This document shows positions 9,491 through 18,263 of a stretch of DNA of 64,000 nucleotides, piece after piece. Origin of the DNA: Microcystis aeruginosa Ma_MB_S_20031200_S102. GTDB lineage: Bacteria > Cyanobacteriota > Cyanobacteriia > Cyanobacteriales > Microcystaceae. Numbering within the stretch: position 1 is the stretch's first letter; the number at the start of each line of letters is the position of its first letter. The DNA is taken from assembly GCA_007095845.1 (NCBI GenBank), contig SFBI01000087.1, forward strand, positions 1-64,000, read 5' to 3'. The position numbers were made by a program, and so were the translations under genes. The notes beneath the pieces are model-generated. The model saw only the letters and a list, made by a program, of their open reading frames with translations. It made no database searches and was not told the DNA's origin.

Positions 9491-11146
9491 TTAAATGCCG
9501 TGACTTTTGCCGATTACCCAATGACGACGGAAGAAGCGAGAGAGCGAAGTTTCTTCTAAGGATAAGTAAATTGGTCTTCCGTGGGGACAGGTGCGGGGAT
9601 TACGGGTATTTTGCCAATCATCGAGTAAATTCTGCATTTCTTCTAAACTTAAAGCTGTACCGTTGCGGATCGCACTCCGGCAAGCGGTGGCAACCTGAGC
9701 AGTTTGTAAATCCCCCCCTAAACTTAATTCTAGTAAAGCATCAGCCCGATCCTCCCGTTCTTTTAATAGAACAGGAATACTACGAACCGCCCAAGAGCGA
9801 TCGCCAAAACTAGCAATTTCTAATCCTAAACGTTGTAATTGTTCGATTTGTCGAGGAGTTAACTGATTTAAGATGATCGGAGTATCTAAAGGCACGATTT
9901 CCCAGTTATCCTCTAAACGTTCGTATAAAACCCGCTCATGGGCAATATGTTGTTCCACTAACCATAATCCGTTAGGATGTTCGGCAACTATATAGGTTTG
10001 GTGAATTTGAGCTAGTGCCTTTAATTCCAGCCGATTTTTCGGGGATTTCTTCCCTATTATATAAGTGCTTTTTTCTTCGGCAGCCTTGAGAATTTGACTG
10101 ACGCGCTGATTTTGCGCTTTTTCGGGTATGTGTTCAGGATTTAGTCCTAACGCCTTGTCTATGGCTGAAATTATCTGTTCTTGCCAAAAAACGAGGTTAT
10201 GCAGGTATATTTCCGCTTTAGCTGGGTGACGATTCCAGTCGATCGAACGAGGGTTAAGATGTAGATGGAGAAAACAAACGGGATAGCGATCTTTAGGGAC
10301 TGTGCGAGCGAAAGCTTGAAATGTTGCCTGTTCTAACTCCGATGAGCGCACCATTCGCCCATTAACAGCAATTCTAACCCAATCCGGTTGATGGCGAGAA
10401 ATGCGATCGGGCAAACCGATGACTAATTCAATTTGGGCAGATTCTGCGTCAGGAGTCGTTAAATCAAGGTTTAGGGATGCTAAATCGTTAAAATGCAGAG
10501 ATTTAACTAATTGTGGTAATATTTGACTGGCATCCTTACTCGGACTAATGCGTAACCAGTCTTGATGATCTTGGAAAACCTGCCAAGTAATTTGGGGATG
10601 ACAGAGGGCAAAATTATGAATTAAAGTCTGTATATCCTTTAATTGTTTGTTAATTGACGGTAAAGCTTGACGACGCACGGGAAAGTTACCAAAGAGATTC
10701 TCTACCGTGACGATAGTGCCGATCGCTATAGGAATCGTTTCTAAATTATCCGGCTCGCCTTGGTGATTGTAAAGACAATAACAACCTAAATCATCGTCAT
10801 GGCGACTGGCAACCCGCAGACGTGCCACCTGTGCGATACTGTGCAAAGCTTCACCACGGAATCCGAGACTGGTAATCTGCCAAAGATCGTCCCGTTGGCG
10901 GATTTTGCTGGTACTGTGGGCATAACTACACAGTTGCAAATCTTCTCTAGACATTCCCCGGCCGTTATCCGATACTTGTATTCGCCAGTTTTGGGGAGAT
11001 ATATCGATAGTAATCCTATCTGCCCCCGCATCAATGGCATTTTCGACTAATTCTCGCACCACAGCGCCTAAAGAGTCGATTACCTCTCCCGCGGCAATTA
11101 AATCGATTACGTCTTGGGGTAAAACTTGTATGGGCAAGGTCATCAA
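9491..11146 (-). CDS. mutL: DNA mismatch repair protein MutL
   Basis: A 551-residue MutL. The N-terminal GHKL ATPase is complete: IAAGEVIDS, the catalytic E in ELVENAIDAG, DNGRGM, and SLGFRGEALHSIAQV. The transducer domain follows with VNGRMVRS and NRHPAKAEI. The C-terminal dimerisation domain carries a variant metal-binding motif, EQHIAHERVLYE at residues 398-409, where endonuclease-type MutL proteins have DQHA-x2-E-x4-E. A late CPHGRP motif is also present. MutL couples MutS mismatch recognition to downstream nicking. No mutS lies in the window. The plus-strand intergenic repeats sit at its 3' side. Two ATG codons in a row start the frame. Identity is certain. Confidence 0.96.
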   Translation of the reverse strand: MMTLPIQVLPQDVIDLIAAGEVIDSLGAVVRELVENAIDAGADRITIDISPQNWRIQVSDNGRGMSREDLQLCSYAHSTSKIRQRDDLWQITSLGFRGEALHSIAQVARLRVASRHDDDLGCYCLYNHQGEPDNLETIPIAIGTIVTVENLFGNFPVRRQALPSINKQLKDIQTLIHNFALCHPQITWQVFQDHQDWLRISPSKDASQILPQLVKSLHFNDLASLNLDLTTPDAESAQIELVIGLPDRISRHQPDWVRIAVNGRMVRSSELEQATFQAFARTVPKDRYPVCFLHLHLNPRSIDWNRHPAKAEIYLHNLVFWQEQIISAIDKALGLNPEHIPEKAQNQRVSQILKAAEEKSTYIIGKKSPKNRLELKALAQIHQTYIVAEHPNGLWLVEQHIAHERVLYERLEDNWEIVPLDTPIILNQLTPRQIEQLQRLGLEIASFGDRSWAVRSIPVLLKEREDRADALLELSLGGDLQTAQVATACRSAIRNGTALSLEEMQNLLDDWQNTRNPRTCPHGRPIYLSLEETSLSRFFRRHWVIGKSHGI

Positions 11147-11155
11147 TTAATGGTT

Positions 11156-11494
11156 TTAGCCAAGGGCAAACTCGGTATATTGTCGCACATGGGGCGCATG
11201 GTAGGCTAAAACGATGTCTTGTTTGGGGACTCCCCTCCCTAGCAATTTATCAGCGATCGCTTCTTCCGTGCCGTCGTGCTGCACCCAGATTTTATTATTG
11301 ATAATATCAACGTGAATTATACAGCCATAAATGCGCGTGCTGCTGTCCCGCCAACCCACATGAACCAAGAGATAACGATCCTATTTGGTATCAAAAACTG
11401 TTTCAGTTTTGACGGGATCACTAGGCGCTCTCAGTTTGGCTCTTTCGATCATTAATTCTTGAATATGTTGGCGATATCGGTTTATTTTATCCAT
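11156..11494 (-). pseudogene. xisI: xisI family gene interrupted by an in-frame TAG
   Basis: Reading from the ATG at 11494 gives MDKINRYRQHIQELM and continues to VKTETVFDTK (residue 37), then TAG at 11381-11383, then DRYLLVHVGW and the family-typical YGCIIHVDIINNKIWVQHDG, GVPKQDIVLAY and VRQYTEFALG. Together this is the full 112-residue XisI length with one nonsense codon. XisI is named after the fdxN-element excision controlling factor of heterocystous cyanobacteria, but the family is widespread in unicellular strains, where its role is unknown. The start overlaps the end of the upstream xisH frame by 13 bases, the usual xisH-xisI arrangement. Only the downstream piece from 11368 would be called by a simple gene finder. 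Confidence 0.85.
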
Positions 11495-11898
11495 TGTAAT
11501 TTCTCCTTTTTTTCGCTGTCATAGACTATCAAGGGAATCTAGTTTTTGTGAATTACTGTCTGAATAAATGTATTCTGAAAAAAGCGTTTGTATATATCTG
11601 CGGGAATCGCTAGATAAAGTAAGCGTTTAGGATCATTATCTTCTAAAGCGATACGATAGTTAATAAATTGACCAATAGCTGTATGAAATTCTGAAATTGC
11701 CGAAGCTGCTAAAAATGTTTTAATTTCTACTGCTATTTTCTCATCGTCTTTTATAGCAGCTAATAGCCTTTCTGCACCTAAATCTAGATAAAAATCAACA
11801 AAACCTAAGTCGATAGTGTAAGGATCATGAGTGATTGTCCAACCCTCATTTTCCAAGTCATGCTTAACCAATCCATGAAACTTATCTCTTGCAGACAT
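11482..11898 (-). pseudogene. xisH: xisH family gene interrupted by an in-frame TAG near its 3' end
   Basis: From the ATG at 11898 the frame reads MSARDKFHGLVKHDLENEGW, ITHDPYTIDLGFVDFYLDLG, IAVEIKTFL, FHTAIGQFINYRIAL and LYLAIPADIY, all diagnostic of XisH, a PD-(D/E)XK-like fold. TAG at 11539-11541 stops it after FIQTVIHKN. The same frame then continues IPLIVYDSEKKEKLQWIK before TAA at 11482, which is the normal XisH C-terminus (LIVYN...QWI). The gene is therefore full length with one nonsense codon. An upstream ATG at 11958 is in frame but would add a 20-residue hydrophobic leader absent from the family, so 11898 is preferred. The truncated product may or may not be stable. Confidence 0.85.
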
Positions 11899-12033
11899 GA
11901 GTAAAAACAAATTTAGAGATAGAAGGTAGATTGAGGGTGTGTTAGTCTCAATTAACACACCATTAATTTTATTTTAAGTCAGAACTGGACTAATTATGGG
12001 ATAGATGCTTTTATTTTTTACATAATCATCAAC

Positions 12034-12489
12034 CTAAAAAGATTTAATCGTGTTCAAAGATTCGGTAACGTGAGCCTTAAAATCTAACATAGAATCAAAA
12101 ATATGTCTGACAATTCCCTCTTTATCAATGATATAAGTAACTCGTCCGGGGAGGACAAATAAGGTAGCGGGAACACCGAATAATTTCCGGACTCGGTTAT
12201 CGCTATCACTTAAAAGGGTGAAGGGAAGATTATATTTTTGGGCAAATTGTTGATGAGATTGGGGACTATCGGCACTAATACCAATAACTTCCGCACCTGC
12301 GTCGGTAAACACTTCGTAACTATCGCGGAAAGCGCAGGATTCTGCGGTACAACCCGGGGTGTCATCTTTGGGATAGAAATAAATGACTAGGGATTTTTTA
12401 CCAATTAAATCGCTGATATTAACCGTTGTCCCTGTTTGGGAAGGGAGAGAAAAATCGGGAACTCGATCGCCTACTTTTATAGCTGCCAT
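12034..12489 (-). CDS. bcp: peroxiredoxin Q / Bcp family thiol peroxidase
   Basis: A 151-residue thioredoxin-fold peroxidase of the AhpC/TSA superfamily. The peroxidatic cysteine is C47 and the resolving cysteine is C52, in the motif DDTPGCTAESCAFRD; this C-x4-C spacing defines the atypical two-cysteine PrxQ group. The N-terminal GDRVPDFSLPSQTG and the later FGVPATLF and YIIDKEGIVRHIF segments are standard. It reduces hydrogen peroxide and organic hydroperoxides with thioredoxin as electron donor (family knowledge). The length is normal. It is co-directional with the ABC-F gene upstream, with a 49-base gap. Confidence 0.94.
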   Translation of the reverse strand: MAAIKVGDRVPDFSLPSQTGTTVNISDLIGKKSLVIYFYPKDDTPGCTAESCAFRDSYEVFTDAGAEVIGISADSPQSHQQFAQKYNLPFTLLSDSDNRVRKLFGVPATLFVLPGRVTYIIDKEGIVRHIFDSMLDFKAHVTESLNTIKSF

Positions 12490-12538
12490 AAGATTGATTA
12501 ATGAATAGATAATCGTGGATAGGGTGATACTTTACATT

Positions 12539-14233
12539 CTAACCTTTTTTGGCCTTTTGTTTAGCCCGTTTAGCGGCAGCTTTGGCCGCTTTTTCTGCTT
12601 CAATGCGTTTTTGTTCAGCTTTTTGTTTTTCTTCGTCTAGTTTTTCTAGATAATAGTGATAATCTCCCGCGTAGGCAATTAATTCCCCATCCCGAATCTC
12701 GACAATTTTGTTAGCGACCTGGGAGATAAAATAACGATCATGGGAAACAATTAAAACTGTGCCTTCATAAACTTTTAAAGCTGATTCTAACATTTCCTTG
12801 GCGGGAATATCGAGGTGATTGGTGGGTTCATCGAGAATTAATAAGTTAGCGGGAGCAAGTAACATCTTGGCCAAAGCAAGACGCGCTTTTTCGCCACCAC
12901 TCAAGGATTCTACTTTTTTTAATACCGTTTCCCCACTGAATAAAAATCGCCCTAAAAGACTGCGAACTTCCACATCTTTCCAATTGGGAACTTCATCATG
13001 AATGGTATTTAAAACAGTTTTAGTTAAGTCTAAAGCTTCCGCTTGGTTCTGCTCAAAATAACTAGGAATAACGTTATGTTTACCGATTTCTATCGAGCCT
13101 TCTGTGGGAGCTTCTAACCCAACAATTAAACGTAAAAGCGTCGATTTTCCCGCACCATTCGGACCTAAAAACGCCACTCGATCGCCTCTTTCTATTCCCA
13201 GATTTGTTCCCAAAAAGAGAATTTTATCATCGTAAATGTGAACGAGATTTTTAATAGTTACCACTTCTCGACCACTACGAACTGCTGGAGGAAACTGGAA
13301 TTTTAAGGTACGCACATCGGCGATTGGTACTTCAATTTTTTCCACCTTTTCTAATTGTTTTTCCCGGCTTTTTGCTTGGGTGCTACGGGTGGCACTGGCC
13401 CGGAACCGATCAACAAAAGCTTGCTGTTTTTCTAGTTCTTTTTGTTGACGTTCGTAGGCACTTAACTGAGCAGATTGCTGTTCGTATTTTTGCTGTAGGT
13501 AGGCAGAATAATTACCTAAATAAGTGGTAGAAACTCCCCTTTCAGTTTCGACAATTTTGGTACAGAGGCGATCAAGAAATTCCCGGTCGTGGGACACTAT
13601 GACCATCGGAGTGGTTAAATCCTTGAGGAATTTTTCTAACCATTCAATGGTTTCTAAGTCTAAATGGTTAGTCGGTTCATCGAGGAGTAAAATATCGGGG
13701 GTTTGCAGGAGAATTTTGCCTAAACTCATCCGCATTTGCCAACCACCACTAAAGGAACTTACCAAGCGATCACCGTCATCAATAGTAAAGCCCATTTCTG
13801 GTAAAATTTTCTCGATGCGCGCTTCTAATCCATAACCATCTAACGCTTCAAATTGTCTTTGTAGGCGATCCAATTGATGAATTAAGCGATCTAATTCTTT
13901 AGGATCAGCTTTTTCCATCTGCTGGGGAATTTCTATTAGTTGATGGTGGACTTGATTCGCTTCTTGAAACACCGTCCAAAATTCCTCACGTACCGTCCGA
14001 CGGGGATCTACTTCAAATTCTTGGGTAAGATAACCGATATGGAGACTGGTAGGACGGATAATCTCCCCAGCGGTGGGTTCCACTTCCCCCATAATAATCT
14101 TCAGTTGGGTGGATTTTCCGGCCCCATTGACTCCCACCAACCCGATGCGATCGCCAGTTTTTACTTCCCAAGTGACATCTTTTAACACTTCTCCCGTCGG
14201 GTAAATCTTACTAATTTTCTCTAGTCGTAGCAT
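12539..14233 (-). CDS. ABC-F family ATP-binding protein
   Basis: A 564-residue protein with two ABC ATPase domains and no membrane segment, the mark of the ABC-F class that acts on ribosomes. Domain 1 has Walker A GVNGAGKST near residue 35, signature SFSGGWQMRMSL and Walker B ILLLDEPTNHLD. The linker region (about 240-300) is charged and helical. Domain 2 has GPNGAGKST, SLSGGEKARLALA and LLILDEPTNHLD. The C-terminal tail is a Lys/Ala/Glu-rich coiled coil. By architecture it is a translation factor of the Uup/EttA/YdiF type; which one cannot be settled by eye. Two copies of a GC-rich palindrome lie upstream in the divergent intergenic region. Confidence 0.92.
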   Translation of the reverse strand: MLRLEKISKIYPTGEVLKDVTWEVKTGDRIGLVGVNGAGKSTQLKIIMGEVEPTAGEIIRPTSLHIGYLTQEFEVDPRRTVREEFWTVFQEANQVHHQLIEIPQQMEKADPKELDRLIHQLDRLQRQFEALDGYGLEARIEKILPEMGFTIDDGDRLVSSFSGGWQMRMSLGKILLQTPDILLLDEPTNHLDLETIEWLEKFLKDLTTPMVIVSHDREFLDRLCTKIVETERGVSTTYLGNYSAYLQQKYEQQSAQLSAYERQQKELEKQQAFVDRFRASATRSTQAKSREKQLEKVEKIEVPIADVRTLKFQFPPAVRSGREVVTIKNLVHIYDDKILFLGTNLGIERGDRVAFLGPNGAGKSTLLRLIVGLEAPTEGSIEIGKHNVIPSYFEQNQAEALDLTKTVLNTIHDEVPNWKDVEVRSLLGRFLFSGETVLKKVESLSGGEKARLALAKMLLAPANLLILDEPTNHLDIPAKEMLESALKVYEGTVLIVSHDRYFISQVANKIVEIRDGELIAYAGDYHYYLEKLDEEKQKAEQKRIEAEKAAKAAAKRAKQKAKKG

Positions 14234-14404
14234 CGCTGATTTTTCTCCAGTCCTAGGCAGTTGAGGCAGTCCGTCTTTATTGTAACATTTAGTTAAGCTT
14301 TATCTGGTCTTTGTCAAGTTTTCTCGATTTAGCCACCTGACAGTATTTTTGATCTGAAAGAGATAAGTAGCTGCTTATAATTAAATTAAAAATGGATTTT
14401 AGGT

Positions 14405-14480
14405 TCGATCCCCCTGCTCCCCTTGATAAGGGGGGTGCCGATCCCCCCCTAGTCCCCCCTTAATAAGGGGGGTGTCTGAT
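14405..14480. repeat. GC-rich palindromic repeat (CCCCTTRATAAGGGG type)
   Basis: Two similar palindromes, 14419-14435 and 14454-14472, each have C-runs and G-runs around TTGATAA or TTAATAA and are joined by a GATCCCCC-containing spacer. This is a known style of interspersed repeat in cyanobacteria. It lies between two divergent genes, so a terminator role is unlikely. Confidence 0.65.
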
Positions 14481-14506
14481 AATTTTTAACGACTACCTAC
14501 TTAATA

Positions 14507-16150
14507 ATGTTTAATCCCTACCCCATAAAAAAAGAAACAGCTAGTTTGATCACTAAAGATGGAATTAGTTTAGCTGCCGATATTTATCGTCCCGATAGTA
14601 GGGAATCTTTTCCCATTTTACTAATGCGACAACCCTACGGAAAAACGATCGCTTCCACGGTGGTTTATGCTCATCCTAGCTGGTATGCACGTCAGGGTTA
14701 TATTGTAGTAATTCAGGATGTGCGGGGACGCGGAAACTCGACGGGAAATTTTAATTTATTTGCCCATGAAATTAGCGACGGATTAGAAACTATTGAATGG
14801 GTTTTAACTATTCCTAATAATACTGGTGTGGTGGGAATGTATGGTTTTTCCTATCAGGGAATGACCCAATTATACGCGGCTGCTAATGGTCATGGTGCTT
14901 TAAAAACTATTTGCCCAGCGATGATTGCTCACAATTTATATAGAGATTGGGGCTATGAAAATGAAGCATTTAACTTACAATATAATCTCGCTTGGGCAAT
15001 ACAATTAGCTGCGGAAACAGCTAGATTAAAAGGTGACGAAGCTGCCTATCAAAAACTCTGGGTAGCTTCCCGAAATTTACCCCTTTTTGATCCTATTGCT
15101 GCCTCTCCCCAAATTCTGCAAGATTTAGCCGCCGATTCTTTTTATCACGAGTGGATTACTCGTTATCTTCCCGATGACTACTGGCAAAATTTATCACCGC
15201 AACACCTTGTAAAAAATATCGATTTACCGATGCTACATATCGGAGGTTGGTTCGATCCTCATCTCCGGGGAACTTTGAGTTTATACCAAGAAATGCAAGC
15301 GCGTTCTATCTATCCCCAACAGCTAATTATTGGTGCTTGGACTCATCTACCCTGGGGGAGAAAAGTAGGAGAGATAGATTATGGTCAAGAGGCAATTAGT
15401 CCTGTGGATAAAATGCAGCTGCAATGGTTTGATTATTTCTTAAAAGGTCAGGAAGTGGAGTTATTAAAAAATCCTCCCGTGTATCTATTTCAAATGGGGT
15501 CTAATCAATGGCGATATCTGGAGAAGTTTCCAACAGAAAATCAGCAAATTTATTATCTTGCTAGTCAGGGTTTAGCCAATCTGCGCGAGGATGAGGGGAA
15601 ATTAAGCGGGATTTTGTTAGAACCTGCGATCGAAGATACCATAGTTCACGATCCTTGGCGACCGGTCCCATCTTTAGGAGGTCATAGCGCCCTACCGGGG
15701 GGAATATTCGACCGCACCATGCTAGACTGTCGCAGTGATGTGATTACCTATACTTCTTCCCCCCTAGAAAAAGATTTAACGATTTTGGGTAGTCCCCGTC
15801 TGGATTGTTATTGTCAAGCAGATGCGGTTAGTTTCGATATCTGCGCGGTGGTTTCTCAAGTTACCCCCGATGGTCGAGTTTTTAATATCACTCAGGGTTA
15901 TAAACGGGTAAATAATCCCGAATTGCCCCTAAATATTGCCATGCAAGCCACTTTTATCACTATTCCTCAAGGTTATAGCTTGCGTTTGAGTCTCAGTGCC
16001 TCTTGCTTTCCCGCACATCCCGTCAACGCGGGAACTGGCAGCTATCCCCACGCAAGTCGAGCGATTGATTTTTCTATTATCACAATTAAGGTTTTTTGTC
16101 AAGGAAATTTTCCTGCAAAATTGTTATTACCTTTAGTCGGGGAAAGCTAA
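14507..16150 (+). CDS. CocE/NonD-type hydrolase (X-Pro dipeptidyl-peptidase S15 family)
   Basis: A 547-residue alpha/beta hydrolase. The N-terminal half has the typical GISLAADIYRPD opening, VVIQDVRGRGNSTG, and the nucleophile elbow GFSYQGMTQLYAA, where the serine is the catalytic residue. LHIGGWFDPHLRGTL supplies the usual acidic residue and GAWTHLPWG the histidine. The C-terminal 200 residues form the jelly-roll domain of the family (GGHSALPGG, TYTSSPLEKDL, HPVNAGTG). Members cleave esters, amides or Xaa-Pro peptides; the substrate is not evident here. There is no signal peptide. Its 3' end overlaps the convergent hypothetical gene by 18 bases. Confidence 0.9.
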   Translation: MFNPYPIKKETASLITKDGISLAADIYRPDSRESFPILLMRQPYGKTIASTVVYAHPSWYARQGYIVVIQDVRGRGNSTGNFNLFAHEISDGLETIEWVLTIPNNTGVVGMYGFSYQGMTQLYAAANGHGALKTICPAMIAHNLYRDWGYENEAFNLQYNLAWAIQLAAETARLKGDEAAYQKLWVASRNLPLFDPIAASPQILQDLAADSFYHEWITRYLPDDYWQNLSPQHLVKNIDLPMLHIGGWFDPHLRGTLSLYQEMQARSIYPQQLIIGAWTHLPWGRKVGEIDYGQEAISPVDKMQLQWFDYFLKGQEVELLKNPPVYLFQMGSNQWRYLEKFPTENQQIYYLASQGLANLREDEGKLSGILLEPAIEDTIVHDPWRPVPSLGGHSALPGGIFDRTMLDCRSDVITYTSSPLEKDLTILGSPRLDCYCQADAVSFDICAVVSQVTPDGRVFNITQGYKRVNNPELPLNIAMQATFITIPQGYSLRLSLSASCFPAHPVNAGTGSYPHASRAIDFSIITIKVFCQGNFPAKLLLPLVGES

Positions 16151-16708
16151 ACCGCTGCGGGGATCGCGAATGTACAAACCTAACACCAAGGAGGAGATAA
16201 CCGTATCCCACACGGGGGTGAATTTGTCCGCATCATCGACCCAATAATCCATAGTAATTAAACATTGAACCCCAGAACCAATACCCACGGCAATGCGCGA
16301 ATAAGCGGGCCGATTTTCTTGGGGGTCGATGAATTGAATTTGCACCCAAACAATGCGGACAGTTTGGCGTTTTTCTTGGATAACTTCGCCGATTTCGTGA
16401 GGATTGCGGCCATCTTCACGAGCTAATTTTTTGACCATTCCTTTTAGGGGTAATTCCTTCCAATCTCCGGGGGGAAGTAAATTATAAGAAACCTCTAAAC
16501 GACAATCATCATCGGGGGGTTTTCTATCCAAAAAACGAAAGGAATTATCATCGGGTTCAAAATGCCAATCTTGAGGAACTTCAAAGCGAACTGCACCGCG
16601 GCCAGCTACAAAAATACTGTTACCCGGACTAGATTTCCAGTTATGATCTGGATTTAAGTCGAGGGTTTCTTTAATCCATTGCAGATTGTGTTTTTTGGAT
16701 TTAGCCAT
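16133..16708 (-). CDS. conserved hypothetical protein
   Basis: A 191-residue soluble protein that I do not recognise beyond a resemblance to cyanobacterial conserved hypotheticals. It opens with a basic leader (MAKSKKHNLQWIKETLDL) and then alternates beta-strand-like segments (AVRFEVPQDWHFEP, CRLEVSYNLLPPGDW, RIVWVQIQFIDP, CLITMDYWVDD), suggesting a single beta-rich domain. There are no membrane helices and no obvious catalytic motif. The ATG is preceded by an AT-rich stretch with no clear ribosome binding site. It converges on, and overlaps, the CocE-type gene. Base composition and codon use look like the neighbours, so it is likely an old resident gene. Confidence 0.75.
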   Translation of the reverse strand: MAKSKKHNLQWIKETLDLNPDHNWKSSPGNSIFVAGRGAVRFEVPQDWHFEPDDNSFRFLDRKPPDDDCRLEVSYNLLPPGDWKELPLKGMVKKLAREDGRNPHEIGEVIQEKRQTVRIVWVQIQFIDPQENRPAYSRIAVGIGSGVQCLITMDYWVDDADKFTPVWDTVISSLVLGLYIRDPRSGLAFPD

Positions 16709-17225
16709 AGGGATAATTCTGCGGTAAGAATCGGACTATAGCTATCATTATACAGGCTTTTTCCTGAGAATTAAATAGGGTGCATCTCACTTTTGTAAAT
16801 CTACTAAGTAAAACGTAGGGTGCGTTACTAACGCACCACCTATCATCAACTAAGTAGCCAGTTACAATCAAAGAACAGGAACTGAATCTCACTTTCGTAA
16901 ATCTACTAAGTTGGGATTTTTAAAGGGAAACTCTCTTTTAAAATTGGGCGTTACTTCCGATTTTATCACTCAATCCAAGCTTTTGGGGGGTTCTACCCCC
17001 CAAACCCCCCGTTGGGGTCGTGGCGCGGTCACTGAGCGTGTCGAAGTGCCGCCCCCAAACCCCCCGCGCATTAGTTTTTCGGTGGGATGCTTAGACGCGA
17101 TTGTTCATATTTTTGTAGCAATTTAAGAGTCACTGATAATTGCTGATTGTCGGTATTTCTGCAAATGTTGAGATGCACCCACCAAAACTTCTGTCTTCAC
17201 CCTTAGGATAACTGCTGCCTAATTT
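16709..17225. repeat. repeat-rich intergenic region with several inverted and direct repeats
   Basis: No gene is supported in these 517 bases. They contain a 26-base direct repeat (16784-16809 and 16886-16911, one mismatch), a palindrome GGTGCGTTA-C-TAACGCACC at 16819-16837, and a hairpin with nine-base arms TTTGGGGGG / CCCCCCAAA at 16982-17004. The last is followed by a second C-rich copy near 17042-17060. A 71-codon frame at 16911-17126 runs through these repeats and is not credible. The mixture looks like stacked interspersed repeats. Confidence 0.7.
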
Positions 17226-18185
17226 TTAAAAATCCCACAGCACAGGATTATCATCCAAGAAATCAGTTACCTGTTTACCAATATTATCAATTAGTTCTAT
17301 GTCTTCTGGGGTTAAATTAATTGACATTGCTTGAGCGTTATTAACTGCTTGAGCAGCATTTCTTACCCCAGCAATTGCATTAGTTTGGGGTTGCTTAATT
17401 AACCAAGCAAGAGATAATTGAGCTAGGGAACAATTATAGCGGTTAGCAATCGGTTCTAATTGAGTTAAAGCCCCTTGTACCCTCTGAAAGTTTTCGCCAT
17501 GAAAGAGTTTATTTTTAATTCTATGATCCTCCGCTGCCAACTGATAACCGTTTCTAAATTTTCCTGTCAATAAACCTTGGGCAAGGGGAGAATATGCCAG
17601 AATAGAAATATTATTCTCTAGACAATAGGGCATAATTTCCTTTTCTACCGAGCGCCAAAAGAGAGAATAGGGAGGTTGAATACTCTCAATTCTACCGTAT
17701 TGACTGGCTTCTTCCAGTTGAGAGCGGGAGAAATTGGAAACCCCTATAGCGCGAATTTTTCCCTGTGCTTTTAGATAATTAAGAGCGTCCATAGTTTCAG
17801 AAATAGACACTATTTCCGTGTTCCATGAGCCACTAGGCCAATGAATTTGGTAAAGATCGATATAATCAGTTTGGAGGTTTTTTAAAGAGCGATGGCAAGC
17901 TGCGATAACTTCCTCATATTTGAGGTGATTAGCAAAAACTTTGGTGGCATAAATTACCTGTTCTCGCACATCGGCCAAAGCTTGAGCGACAATCGATTCC
18001 GAGTGACCTTGCCCGTAGATTTCGGCTGTATCTACAGTGGTAATTCCTGCCTCAAAAGCTGCACGAATAGCCCTAATACTTTCCTCATCTTCAATACCTG
18101 CCCACATCTTTTTTCCTGCTTGCCAAGTACCCACGAGAAGGGGAGTAATTTCTATATTAGTCTGACCGAGATAGCGTTTTTGCAT
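17226..18185 (-). CDS. aldo/keto reductase
   Basis: A 319-residue NADPH-dependent (beta/alpha)8 oxidoreductase. The catalytic tetrad is present: D52 and Y57 in VDTAEIYGQG, K82 in YATKVF, and H115 in YQIHWPSG. The cofactor-binding end has IGVSNFSRSQLEEA, LAYSPLAQGLLTGKF and the late AIAGVRNAAQAVNNAQA. The subfamily resembles the AKR11/12-like general stress reductases; the physiological carbonyl substrate is unknown. It is transcribed alone, facing the repeat region, with a small hydrophobic open frame and a large inverted repeat upstream. Confidence 0.92.
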   Translation of the reverse strand: MQKRYLGQTNIEITPLLVGTWQAGKKMWAGIEDEESIRAIRAAFEAGITTVDTAEIYGQGHSESIVAQALADVREQVIYATKVFANHLKYEEVIAACHRSLKNLQTDYIDLYQIHWPSGSWNTEIVSISETMDALNYLKAQGKIRAIGVSNFSRSQLEEASQYGRIESIQPPYSLFWRSVEKEIMPYCLENNISILAYSPLAQGLLTGKFRNGYQLAAEDHRIKNKLFHGENFQRVQGALTQLEPIANRYNCSLAQLSLAWLIKQPQTNAIAGVRNAAQAVNNAQAMSINLTPEDIELIDNIGKQVTDFLDDNPVLWDF

Positions 18186-18220
18186 AACAGTTTTTTTGAT
18201 GGGTTAAGTATGCTTAGGAT

Positions 18221-18263
18221 TTTAGTCCTCTTTAGCTGAAAATCTCAGCTAAAGAGGACTAAA
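18221..18263. repeat. 19-bp perfect inverted repeat with 5-nt loop
   Basis: Arms 18221-18239 and 18245-18263 are exact reverse complements (TTTAGTCCTCTTTAGCTGA and its complement) around the loop AAATC. No T-run follows on either strand, so it is not a classical intrinsic terminator. It includes the last codons and stop of a possible 58-codon gene on the minus strand. Confidence 0.8.

Noticed and set aside
11381-11383. Programmed amber recoding in xisI
   Set aside because: No structural recoding signal is seen, and adjacent xisH and nearby hic genes show ordinary decay, so simple nonsense mutation is more likely.
16911-17126. 71-codon plus-strand frame
   Set aside because: It runs through palindromic and C-rich interspersed repeats and encodes a Pro-rich product without a domain.
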